From: Spirochaeta sp.
GTDB lineage: Bacteria; Spirochaetota; Spirochaetia; DSM-27196; Alkalispirochaetaceae
Length of the DNA: 11,714 nucleotides
Assembly: GCA_027859055.1 (NCBI GenBank)
Contig: JAQIBO010000476.1
Coordinates: 1 to 11,714 of the forward strand
Direction of reading: 5' to 3'
Shown here: positions 1 to 6,132 of the stretch, piece after piece
Layout of the letters: the number at the start of each line of letters is the position of its first letter
How positions within the stretch are numbered: the stretch's first letter is position 1
Position numbers and translations under genes: made by a program
The notes under the pieces: generated by a model
The model's database searches: none
What the model saw: only the letters and a program-made list of their open reading frames with translations
Told to the model about the DNA's origin: nothing

Positions 1-399
1 GCGGTGAACCGAGGTCTTGCCGACACGGAGATGGCGTGCAAGCTGGAGCGGATCGTCAGCCGCCTGCCGGCTCTGTTGCCGGCTCCGGACGACGGGCGCC
101 CCTCGCTGCTGCACGGTGATCTGTGGGGCGGGAACGTGATCACCGGACCGGCGGGTGAGCCGGTGCTGATAGATCCGGCGGTGTACTTCGGGCACCGCGA
201 GGCGGACCTGGCGATGACCGAGCTGTTCGGTGGATTCGGCCGGCAGTTTATGGAGCGGTATCAGGCGACGTGGCCGCTGGAGCCGGGCTACGCCCGGCGG
301 CGGGATCTTTACAATCTGTACCACCTGCTCAACCATCTTAACCTGTTTGGCCGGTCGTACCTCGGGAGCTGCCGCTCGATTATCGCATCCTTCGCGTGA
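1..399 (+). CDS. Fructosamine kinase family protein, C-terminal part (5' truncated)
   Basis: The reading frame is open from the first base to a TGA at 397-399, so the true start lies before the window. About 132 residues remain. They contain the kinase catalytic-loop motif HGDLWGGN (bases about 112-135), followed by LIDPAVYFGHREADLAM, the metal-binding and activation region typical of the fructosamine-3-kinase/ketosamine-kinase family. An aromatic helix rich in LYNLYHLLNHLNLFG follows, also typical of this family's C-terminus. Known members phosphorylate ketosamines formed by glycation so that the sugar can leave the protein; some bacterial members may act on other small substrates. The N-terminal ATP-binding lobe is outside the window. 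The gene converges on the DUF218 gene with only 7 bases between the stop codons. Family assignment is secure; substrate is inferred. Confidence 0.9.
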   Translation, partial: AVNRGLADTEMACKLERIVSRLPALLPAPDDGRPSLLHGDLWGGNVITGPAGEPVLIDPAVYFGHREADLAMTELFGGFGRQFMERYQATWPLEPGYARRRDLYNLYHLLNHLNLFGRSYLGSCRSIIASFA

Positions 400-410
400 G
401 TGTTGCTCAC
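396..410. other. Small inverted repeat spanning two convergent stop codons
   Basis: GTGAG-TGTTG-CTCAC is a perfect 5-bp inverted repeat with a 5-base loop. It contains the TGA of the fructosamine kinase gene and the reverse-strand TGA of the DUF218 gene. No T-run follows on either strand, so it is not a standard intrinsic terminator. Three of the five pairs follow automatically from two facing TGA codons, so it may be coincidence. Confidence 0.25.
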
Positions 411-1258
411 ATCACCAGCCGGTAGTAGGCCAGTCCCACCATCTCCCGCAAAAAGACGCTGCTGTTGTACAGCGCTCCCGCTCGGGGCATCGCGTCGATC
501 GGGCGGAGAGGCCGGCGGTCGGTGCGGAACGCCGCCGGGGCGGGTACCGCTGCGACGCCGACAGACTCAAATGCAAAGATCGAGCGCGGCATGTGATAGG
601 CGCTGGTGACAACGATCACCCGGGAGAAGCCGAACATCTCGCGAGTATTACCGGCGTTTTCCGCAGTGGTTCGGCTTGCGCTTTCCACCAGGATGCGCTC
701 ATCGGGAAAACCCAGGTCTCTCAGGAGGTGTCGCGCGACGGAGGCTTCAGGCGGTACGCTCTCGGCTGACAGGACACGCCCGCCGGTCACCACGATCGGC
801 AGATCAAGGCTGCGGGCAAGGCGCAGTCCGTATATCAGGCGCGATTCCGCCTCCGGGGAGAGCGCCGCGGTTTGGCGCGGCGCTTCCGGCGCTGGGGAAA
901 GTCGCTGGAGGAGCGCCTCCGAGGGCGCATCCGCCACCACGCCGCCGCCGAGAACAACGACCGCGTCGACGTCGGGGGGAATCTCGGTGGGAGGCGCAAC
1001 GCGCCGCTCGAGACTGCCGAGAAGCACGCGCGAAACCGCCGGCGTCGAGACGAGGTACAGGAGCGCCGCAATCGCGATCAGAACACCGCCGATCGCACGG
1101 ACTCGCGCGGTGACGCGGCGGATGCGCACCGCCTCGGCGGTGGCAAGGAGGCCCCGGGCGCGCCCTCCGGTGCGCCAGAGAAACACTCCAAGAAACAACA
1201 GAACCAGCACGAGAAATCCGGGGAAGAGTACCCACGGTTCGATAAACTTGGTAATCAC
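407..1258 (-). CDS. DUF218 membrane protein, ElyC/SanA/YdcF-type
   Basis: This encodes 283 residues. Two hydrophobic segments (about residues 8-28 and 57-71) precede a DUF218 domain at about 97-255. Family landmarks are VVLGGGVV near 101-108, VVTGG near 156-160, the ESASRTTAEN stretch near 192-201, and VVTSAYHMPRS near 216-226. The length and the two-helix-plus-domain layout resemble E. coli ElyC, linked to envelope biogenesis. The biochemical activity of the family is poorly defined, so no reaction is assigned. The start is a GTG (1256-1258), chosen because a GGAGG lies 7 bases upstream (1266-1270) and the first membrane helix begins directly after. It is probably the second gene of a unit with the oxidoreductase 34 bases upstream. 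Confidence 0.85.
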   Translation of the reverse strand: MITKFIEPWVLFPGFLVLVLLFLGVFLWRTGGRARGLLATAEAVRIRRVTARVRAIGGVLIAIAALLYLVSTPAVSRVLLGSLERRVAPPTEIPPDVDAVVVLGGGVVADAPSEALLQRLSPAPEAPRQTAALSPEAESRLIYGLRLARSLDLPIVVTGGRVLSAESVPPEASVARHLLRDLGFPDERILVESASRTTAENAGNTREMFGFSRVIVVTSAYHMPRSIFAFESVGVAAVPAPAAFRTDRRPLRPIDAMPRAGALYNSSVFLREMVGLAYYRLVM

Positions 1259-1265
1259 AGGCCGG

Positions 1266-1270
1266 CCTCC
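1266..1270 (-). promoter_or_regulatory. Shine-Dalgarno site fixing the GTG start of the DUF218 gene
   Basis: GGAGG is read on the minus strand, 7 bases before the GTG at 1258. There is no competing ATG at a sensible distance, so this supports the non-ATG start. Confidence 0.7.
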
Positions 1271-1292
1271 GGAACGCGGTCAAATATCGGAA

Positions 1293-1877
1293 TCAGAATT
1301 CGCTGAAAAGACGGCGCGTGACGTCGTCCATTTCGGTCAGCCAGGAGCGGCGCATGCGGCCGGAGCTCTCGCGGACGTTGTAAAACGTCTTGAATGTGAC
1401 GTTGTCGATGCCGGCGTAACTGAAGATCCGATCCTGCCAGATCATCTGCATCGCCTCCTGGCTCAGCGGGTTGGTCTCATTGGTGGTGGTACAGACGAGC
1501 ACCCGTTTGCCCCCGAGGAGCGGCACTTTTCGCTTCGGCATGAACTCCTTGCCCTCGTGGTCAAAGGCGATGCCGGGTCGAAAGATGCGGTCCACCCATC
1601 CCTTCAGAATCGCCGGAGGCATGCCCCACCAGTCGGGGTAGATCAACACGATACCGCCGGCCTGGTGCAGTTCCCGGACATAGGTGGTGAAAACGTCGTC
1701 AAAGCTGAAACGCCGACGGATCTCCTCGTGTTCAAGCACCGGCTCAAAGTGCTCAGCGTAGAGGTCGTGACGAAAGACGGTGATCCCTTCCTCCGCCAGG
1801 ACCGTCGAAATACGGTCTGCCACCGCGTGGTTGAGACTTCGTGGATCCGGATGACTGAGAACCAATAGTACGCTCAC
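1293..1877 (-). CDS. Flavodoxin-fold NAD(P)H-dependent oxidoreductase (NQO1/MdaB/KefF-like)
   Basis: A 194-residue protein of the flavodoxin-like NAD(P)H dehydrogenase family. The N-terminus has the first beta strand and phosphate-binding turn, VLLVLSHPDPRSLN (residues 3-16). The family signature PDWWGMPPAILKGWVDRIF lies at 81-99, followed by PGIAF. Members bind FMN or FAD and carry out two-electron reduction of quinones or other electrophiles in the cytoplasm, sometimes as partners of K+ efflux systems. No transporter gene is visible here, so a quinone-reductase-like role is the safer inference. The start is a GTG (1875-1877) with GGAGG 8 bases upstream (1886-1890). The gene is divergent from the SUF operon and shares its upstream region. 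Confidence 0.85.
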   Translation of the reverse strand: MSVLLVLSHPDPRSLNHAVADRISTVLAEEGITVFRHDLYAEHFEPVLEHEEIRRRFSFDDVFTTYVRELHQAGGIVLIYPDWWGMPPAILKGWVDRIFRPGIAFDHEGKEFMPKRKVPLLGGKRVLVCTTTNETNPLSQEAMQMIWQDRIFSYAGIDNVTFKTFYNVRESSGRMRRSWLTEMDDVTRRLFSEF

Positions 1878-1885
1878 GTCTCATA

Positions 1886-1890
1886 CCTCC
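1886..1890 (-). promoter_or_regulatory. Shine-Dalgarno site fixing the GTG start of the oxidoreductase
   Basis: GGAGG on the minus strand sits 8 bases before the GTG at 1877. An out-of-frame ATG lies only one base after this site, too close to be used, so the GTG in the conserved reading frame is preferred. Confidence 0.65.
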
Positions 1891-1895
1891 GAGTA

Positions 1896-1912
1896 TTCGG
1901 AATCGTTCCGAA
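1896..1912. promoter_or_regulatory. Perfect 17-bp palindrome, candidate operator
   Basis: TTCGGAA-TCG-TTCCGAA has two 7-base arms and a 3-base centre, with symmetry broken just outside. It lies in the divergent region, 18 bases upstream of the oxidoreductase start codon and about 75 bases upstream of the SUF operon start. An A-run follows on the + strand, which reads as a T-run before the hairpin on the minus strand. It therefore does not have terminator polarity. A dyad binding site for a dimeric regulator of one or both transcripts is the natural inference; the regulator is unknown. Confidence 0.45.
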
Positions 1913-1986
1913 AAAAAATGCAAAAAGCGCTTGAAGGATACCACCGTTTACCAGTACCTTACTATAGAAGTTAGGGAAGGTGAACA

Positions 1987-2289
1987 ATGGTTAGCAGGAC
2001 TGATATACTTGAGTCGTTAAAAAAAGTAATCGACCCGGAGATCGGGCTCAACATCGTCGACGTCGGTTTGATTTACCGCGTAGACGTATCGGAAGAGCAG
2101 GTGGAGGTCGATTTCACACTGACAACCCCGGCGTGTCCCCTCGGTGATTCGATAAACAACGATATTTTGACGGTGATCCGGGAAGACCACGGCATCGACA
2201 ATATCGTGACCAACCTTGTGTGGAACCCGCCATGGAGCATGGAGTTCATGAGTGAGGACGCGCGGTTGGATCTCGGATATCCGATATGA
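1987..2289 (+). CDS. sufT: SufT-like DUF59 (MIP18 family) Fe-S cluster assembly factor
   Basis: This 100-residue protein consists of one DUF59 domain. Landmarks are the DPE motif (residues 16-18), NIVDVGLIY (22-30) and TLTTPACPLGDSI (44-56). The latter carries Cys50, the conserved reactive cysteine of the family. The end is VWNPPWSMEFMSEDAR (78-93), normal for bacterial members. SufT proteins help Fe-S cluster maturation or delivery, and some DUF59 proteins act as carriers. In many bacteria sufT is the last gene of a SUF operon; here it appears to be the first. The start has GGTGA 3 bases upstream. A 63-base A-rich gap separates it from sufC. The symbol rests on family plus context; a general DUF59 carrier is the alternative. 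Confidence 0.88.
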   Translation: MVSRTDILESLKKVIDPEIGLNIVDVGLIYRVDVSEEQVEVDFTLTTPACPLGDSINNDILTVIREDHGIDNIVTNLVWNPPWSMEFMSEDARLDLGYPI

Positions 2290-2352
2290 CCGGCCGATCA
2301 GAGATGGAATGCACAACAAGCGAAACGAAACAAAACGGGAAGGAGCGATACG
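2290..2352 (+). promoter_or_regulatory. A-rich leader between sufT and sufC with strong ribosome site
   Basis: This is the longest gap inside the SUF operon. It contains a run of short A-rich units (about 2325-2338, variants of CGAAA/CAAAA) and ends with AAGGAG at 2340-2345, 7 bases before the sufC ATG. No stem-loop or promoter was recognised. The unstructured leader plus good SD predicts strong, independent translation of sufC; that is inference. Confidence 0.4.
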
Positions 2353-3135
2353 ATGAATATTGAGATCAAGAATCTGCAGGCGCGGATTGAAGATACGGAG
2401 ATTCTGAAAGGTGTGGACCTCAGCCTGAAAAGCGGTGAAGTCCACGCCCTGATGGGGCCGAACGGCTCGGGGAAGTCGACGCTGTCCAACGTCATGTTTG
2501 GGAGTGAGACCTATGAGGTTACCGGCGGTGAGATTCTCGTCGACGGTCAGAACATCCTCGAGATGGACACGCATGAACGCGCACAGCTCGGTCTGTTTCT
2601 GGCGTTTCAGTACCCCGTCGAGATTCCCGGGGTCACGGTGGGGCGCTTTCTCAAGCGCGCCTCGGAGATTCGTTTTGAAAACGACGACGCCCGGAAGAAG
2701 AGCTTTGTGAAGAACCTGCGCGCCAACATGACCTACATGGATATCGACCAGCAGTTCATCAACCGCTACCTCAACGAGGGGTTTTCCGGTGGTGAAAAAA
2801 AGCGGATGGAAATCCTGCAAATGCTGATGTTGGAGCCGCAATTTGCGATTCTCGACGAAACCGACAGCGGTCTGGACATCGACGCTCTCAAAATCGTTGC
2901 CCAGGGCGTCAACAAGCTCCGGAACGAGACTGACTTCGGTGCACTGGTGATCACCCACTATCAGCGGATCCTGGATCACATCAAACCGGACTACGTCCAC
3001 ATCATGTACCAGGGCAAAATCGTCACGTCCGGTGGACAGGAGCTCGTCGAGCAGCTCGAAGCGAAAGGATACGATTGGGTTAAAAAACAGCACGGTATCC
3101 AGGAGGAGGAGCGAAATGAGCAGCCAGCAAGTTGA
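2353..3135 (+). CDS. sufC: SufC, Fe-S assembly ATPase
   Basis: A 260-residue ABC-type ATPase of the SUF scaffold complex. Visible motifs are Walker A GPNGSGKST (35-43), the Q-loop in AFQYP (Gln86), signature FSGGEKKR (144-151), Walker B with ILDETDSGLD (166-175), and the switch histidine in ITHYQR (His202). The DETDSGLD form and the FQYP loop separate SufC from transport ATPases. SufC binds SufB and SufD in the cytoplasm, and its ATP hydrolysis drives the conformational change needed for cluster assembly. The C-terminus ends in a short acidic tail (about 248-260) that overlaps the start of sufB by 20 bases. The start is set by AAGGAG 7 bases upstream. All catalytic residues are present. Confidence 0.97.
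   Translation: MNIEIKNLQARIEDTEILKGVDLSLKSGEVHALMGPNGSGKSTLSNVMFGSETYEVTGGEILVDGQNILEMDTHERAQLGLFLAFQYPVEIPGVTVGRFLKRASEIRFENDDARKKSFVKNLRANMTYMDIDQQFINRYLNEGFSGGEKKRMEILQMLMLEPQFAILDETDSGLDIDALKIVAQGVNKLRNETDFGALVITHYQRILDHIKPDYVHIMYQGKIVTSGGQELVEQLEAKGYDWVKKQHGIQEEERNEQPAS
3101..3109 (+). promoter_or_regulatory. Strong Shine-Dalgarno site for sufB inside the sufC end
   Basis: AGGAGGAGG lies within the last codons of sufC, 6 bases before the ATG at 3116. It selects this ATG over an in-frame upstream one at 3032, which would add 28 residues unlike any SufB sequence and sits deep inside sufC. Confidence 0.7.
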
Positions 3136-4516
3136 TATTGAAGATTACAAATACGGGTTTCACTACGAGGACAAATCGGTCTTCAAAACGCAAAAAGGCT
3201 TAAGCGAGGACGTTGTCCGGGCGATCTCTAATGCAAAGAACGAGCCGGAGTGGATGCTCGAGTTTCGGCTTAAGTCTCTTGCGGCTTTCAATGCAAAACC
3301 GATGCCCACCTGGGGAGCGGATCTCAGTGATATCGACTTCTCGGAGCTTTACTACTACGCGAAACCGACGGAAACCGCCGGCGGGCGCAGCTGGGACGAC
3401 CTGCCCTCTGAGATCAAGGACACCTACGACCGACTCGGTATTCCCGAAGCGGAACAGAAGTTCCTCGCCGGTGTTGGTGCCCAGTACGATTCGGAGGTGG
3501 TCTACCATAGTCTCAAGGAAGACCTTGAAAAACAGGGCGTCCTGTTTCTCTCTCCGGAGCAGGCGATCGAACAGCACCCGGAGATCGTGAAAAAGTACCT
3601 TGGCACGGTCATTCCGTATAACGACAACAAGTTTGCCGCCCTCAACAGCGCGGTGTGGAGCGGTGGCAGCTTCGTCTACGTACCGAAGGGCGTCCAGGTG
3701 AATGTGCCGCTGCAGGCGTATTTCCGGATCAACTCGGAGAGTTTCGGTCAGTTCGAACGAACGCTGATCATCGCCGACGAGGGAAGCTTCGTACACTACG
3801 TCGAGGGATGTACCGCACCGGTGTACACAACGGACAGCCTGCACAGCGCGGTGGTGGAGATTATCGCCCTCGAGGGGGCCCGGGTCCGCTATTCAACGAT
3901 TCAGAACTGGTCCGGTGACGTGTACAACCTCGTCACGAAGCGGGCGATAGCCAATAAGAACGCCACCGTTGAATGGGTGGACGGCAACCTCGGCAGTAAG
4001 CGGACGATGAAATACCCCGCGGTCTATCTGATGGGCGAAGGCGCCCACGGTGAGGTTCTCTCGATCGCCTTTGCCGGTAAGAACCAGGAACAGGACTCCG
4101 GCGGAAAGATCGTCCACGCGGCGAACAATACGAGCTCCCAGATCACCTCCAAGTCGATCAGCAAAGACGGTGGCACCGCGACGTATCGCGGACACATCAA
4201 GGTGGAAGAGGGGGTGGTAAACGCCCGCAGCAAGGTTGAGTGCGACGCGCTCCTGATTGACGGCGAAAGCACGACCAACACCTATCCCTATATGGATATC
4301 AAGTCCGACGATGTGGCGATCGAACACGAGGCAACGGTAAGTAAAATCTCCGATGACCAGCTGTTCTACCTGATGAGCCGCGGTCTGAGTGAGGGAGAGG
4401 CGGCAACGATGATCGTCAACGGATTTCTCGATCCCCTGGTGAAGCAACTCCCGATGGAGTACGCCGTTGAGCTGAATCGGCTGATCGAGCTGGAAATGGA
4501 GGGTTCCGTCGGATGA
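3116..4516 (+). CDS. sufB: SufB, Fe-S scaffold subunit
   Basis: This encodes 466 residues, close to the usual SufB length. The N-terminal helical part (about 1-130) precedes the beta-helix core. Landmarks are NSAVWSGGSFVYVPKGV (177-193), FVHYVEGCTAP (225-235) with Cys232, KVECDALLID (373-382) with Cys376, and EHEATVSKI (403-411). By position these match the E. coli SufB cysteine 254, cysteine 405 and glutamate 432/434 regions, the residues implicated in sulfur transfer and nascent cluster binding. SufB pairs with SufD and two SufC to form the SufBC2D scaffold. The chosen start is set by a strong SD and leaves a 20-base overlap with sufC. The stop overlaps the sufD start. All expected active residues appear present. 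Confidence 0.97.
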   Translation: MSSQQVDIEDYKYGFHYEDKSVFKTQKGLSEDVVRAISNAKNEPEWMLEFRLKSLAAFNAKPMPTWGADLSDIDFSELYYYAKPTETAGGRSWDDLPSEIKDTYDRLGIPEAEQKFLAGVGAQYDSEVVYHSLKEDLEKQGVLFLSPEQAIEQHPEIVKKYLGTVIPYNDNKFAALNSAVWSGGSFVYVPKGVQVNVPLQAYFRINSESFGQFERTLIIADEGSFVHYVEGCTAPVYTTDSLHSAVVEIIALEGARVRYSTIQNWSGDVYNLVTKRAIANKNATVEWVDGNLGSKRTMKYPAVYLMGEGAHGEVLSIAFAGKNQEQDSGGKIVHAANNTSSQITSKSISKDGGTATYRGHIKVEEGVVNARSKVECDALLIDGESTTNTYPYMDIKSDDVAIEHEATVSKISDDQLFYLMSRGLSEGEAATMIVNGFLDPLVKQLPMEYAVELNRLIELEMEGSVG

Positions 4517-5811
4517 GTGAGCAGACGATACATGACTCGAGTGTGGAAAGCCTCGAGCAGTTTATACAATCCCGTAACGAGCCTGCGTGGCTGGCGGATG
4601 TCCGCCGCGCCGCGCTGGAACAGTTTCGGGACATGGAGTGGCCCACCGCCCAGGATGAAGAGTTTCGCCGAAGCGACGTCTCCTCCTACGATTTTGACGC
4701 CTACACCTTTGAGGTGGTCCCGGGCCCGCGGGCGGAGGTTGAAAACCCCGTCGGCCAGTCCGGGTCGCTGCAGTTCAACGGTACCAGCCTGGTTCGCCGG
4801 TCCCTCGCAGAGGGGCTCGCTGAAAAAGGCGTGCAGCTCATCTCCCTGGAAGAGGCGCTTGCGTCGGGTCTTTCCGACGATCTCGCAGAGCAGGTGCGGA
4901 GCGCGCTCCTCGCGGGAGTTGAAAACGCCGACAATCGGCTGTCGCTCTGGCATTACGCGACAATTACCCACGGAGCGATCGTCTTTGTCCCGCGGTTTGT
5001 GGAGCTGAAAGAGCCGTTTGTGCTCAGCTTTGACGAAGCGGGCACCGATATCCTGCGTTCTCCCCAGATCATCGCGATCGCCGACGAGGGCGCACGCTTT
5101 TCTGTGGTCTCCCGCGTTCGCGGCGCCGAGGAAGGCGAGGTCCTTATCAACGAGGGCGTCGATGTGGTTGTCGGCAACGCCGGCCAGATCGAGTACTTCG
5201 GCATGCAGAACGTGAACATCGATTCCAGTGTTATCTCCAACGGCGTTGCCACGATCGGCCGGGACGCGACGTTCCGGGGGTACGCGGCGGTGTTTGGCGG
5301 CATGTTCAGCAAGTATCGCCTTGACGCGGTGATGGCCGGTGAGGGCGCCGACGCGTTTCTCGGCGGGGTCTATTTCCCCCACGAGGACCAGCACATCGAC
5401 CTGCGTACGGTTCAGCGGCACGTCAGCCCGAAGGCACACAGCCTGACGCTTTACAAGGGGGCAATTACCGATGAGGCCCACAGCGTGTACCAGGGGCTGA
5501 TCAGTGTGGACCACGATGCGCTCAATACCGACGCATACCTGACCAATAACAACCTGATCCTCGGTGACGATGCGCAGGCCGACTCGATACCGACGCTGCA
5601 GATCAACACCGATGAGGTGCGCTGCAGCCATGGCTCGACGATCGGAAAGCTGGATGCCGGACAGATTTACTATCTCGAGACGCGGGGTTACTCGCCGGAT
5701 GAGGCCAAGCGCCTGCTGGTGCAGGGCTACTTCGAAGCGATTCTTGGCAAATATCCCGAGACGGTCTCTGATGAAATCCACCTGATTCTCGCTGACCGCA
5801 TCGGCGAATAG
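4513..5811 (+). CDS. sufD: SufD, Fe-S scaffold partner subunit
   Basis: A 432-residue paralogue of SufB. The diverged N-terminal half (1-150) contains FRDMEWPTAQDEEFRRSD (38-55), a typical SufD entry motif. The beta-helix core ends in RCSHGSTIGKLD (370-381), with Cys371 and His373. The histidine matches E. coli SufD His360, needed for iron entry or cluster formation at the SufB-SufD interface. The C-terminal helix has the family motif GYSPDEAKRLLVQGYF (392-407). The start overlaps the sufB stop by ATGA, and GGAGGG lies 9 bases upstream (4498-4503), so translation is likely coupled and gives balanced SufB and SufD amounts. The gene is clearly a true SufD rather than a second SufB, because the SufB cysteine pattern is absent and the CSHG motif is present. 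Confidence 0.96.
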   Translation: MSEQTIHDSSVESLEQFIQSRNEPAWLADVRRAALEQFRDMEWPTAQDEEFRRSDVSSYDFDAYTFEVVPGPRAEVENPVGQSGSLQFNGTSLVRRSLAEGLAEKGVQLISLEEALASGLSDDLAEQVRSALLAGVENADNRLSLWHYATITHGAIVFVPRFVELKEPFVLSFDEAGTDILRSPQIIAIADEGARFSVVSRVRGAEEGEVLINEGVDVVVGNAGQIEYFGMQNVNIDSSVISNGVATIGRDATFRGYAAVFGGMFSKYRLDAVMAGEGADAFLGGVYFPHEDQHIDLRTVQRHVSPKAHSLTLYKGAITDEAHSVYQGLISVDHDALNTDAYLTNNNLILGDDAQADSIPTLQINTDEVRCSHGSTIGKLDAGQIYYLETRGYSPDEAKRLLVQGYFEAILGKYPETVSDEIHLILADRIGE

Positions 5812-5829
5812 ACGGCCCGGGCGACAGAT

Positions 5830-6132
5830 ATGGCCAAATGGCGGGAAGTCTGCGGGGAAGACGATTTCCAGCGGACCTGCAAATTCGTTCATCGCCGCAA
5901 GGAAGTGGCGCTGTTCAAACTGGACGACGGAATTTACGCGACGGAAAACTCGTGCAGCCACGAGTACTCCGAACTGAGTGAAGGGATGATCATGGGGGAA
6001 GACGTGTACTGTCCCAAACACGGATCCCGGTTCGATATCCGTACCGGTGCGGTGCGTGATCTTCCGGCGACCCGCCCGGTCAAGACGTACGAAGTCATGG
6101 TCGAGGACGGGGTCGTCTACGTGAAAGTATGA
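5830..6132 (+). CDS. Small Rieske [2Fe-2S] ferredoxin
   Basis: A 100-residue soluble protein made of one Rieske domain. The cluster ligands are Cys42 and His44 (NSCSHEY) and Cys61 and His64 (YCPKHGSRFD), with the C-X-H and C-X2-H boxes separated by 16 residues, normal for dioxygenase-type Rieske ferredoxins. No signal peptide or membrane segment is seen, so it is cytoplasmic. It starts 18 bases after sufD. No good SD is visible, which suggests coupling to sufD translation. Rieske ferredoxins are known in some SUF operons, notably in actinobacteria, but their role there is not settled: they may donate electrons during assembly or be a client of the scaffold. No dioxygenase gene is present, which argues against an aromatic-degradation role. 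Confidence 0.93.
   Translation: MAKWREVCGEDDFQRTCKFVHRRKEVALFKLDDGIYATENSCSHEYSELSEGMIMGEDVYCPKHGSRFDIRTGAVRDLPATRPVKTYEVMVEDGVVYVKV

Larger units (their letters stand above)
1878..1986. promoter_or_regulatory. Divergent promoter region between oxidoreductase and SUF operon
   Basis: This 109-base gap must hold the promoters for both directions. Visible elements are an 8-base A-run (1911-1918), TTGAAG at 1931-1936 as a possible -35 for the + strand, and AT-rich TACTATAGA at 1960-1968. That last element could supply a -10 on the + strand (TATAGA) or the minus strand (TATAGT). No -35/-10 pair has ideal spacing: TTGAAG to TACCTT at 1955-1960 is 18 bases, but TACCTT is a poor -10. No clear IscR or SufR consensus was recognised. 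The boundary with the suf genes ends in GGTGA (1979-1983), an SD-like sequence 3 bases before the ATG at 1987. Confidence 0.5.

Noticed and set aside
606..1868. 420-codon + strand open frame over the DUF218 and oxidoreductase genes
   Set aside because: It is Arg/Thr-rich with no domain. The minus-strand genes have conserved motifs and strong ribosome sites.
1896..1918. Intrinsic terminator (hairpin plus homopolymer run)
   Set aside because: On the + strand the hairpin is followed by A, not T. On the minus strand the T-run comes before the hairpin. Polarity is wrong for both strands.
1753..1944. 63-codon minus-strand frame starting before the oxidoreductase
   Set aside because: It overlaps the oxidoreductase in another frame. 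Its internal ATG after the SD is only one base away, and the product is low-complexity.
1931..1968. IscR- or SufR-type operator upstream of the SUF operon
   Set aside because: I compared the AT-rich region by eye with the consensus patterns I know and found no convincing match. Only scattered TACC repeats are present.
2017..3093. 358-codon minus-strand open frame over sufT and sufC
   Set aside because: The opposite strand carries DUF59 and SufC with intact motifs; the minus-strand product has no recognisable domain.
3032..3115. Longer SufB beginning at an upstream ATG
   Set aside because: The extra 28 residues are Ser/Arg-rich, lie within sufC and do not resemble SufB. A strong SD sits directly before the ATG at 3116.
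4366..6021. 551-codon open frame on the minus strand, antisense to the sufB end, sufD and the Rieske gene
   Set aside because: The + strand encodes clear SufB, SufD and Rieske proteins with all key motifs. The antisense product matches no family I recognise and is typical of open shadow frames in GC-rich DNA.
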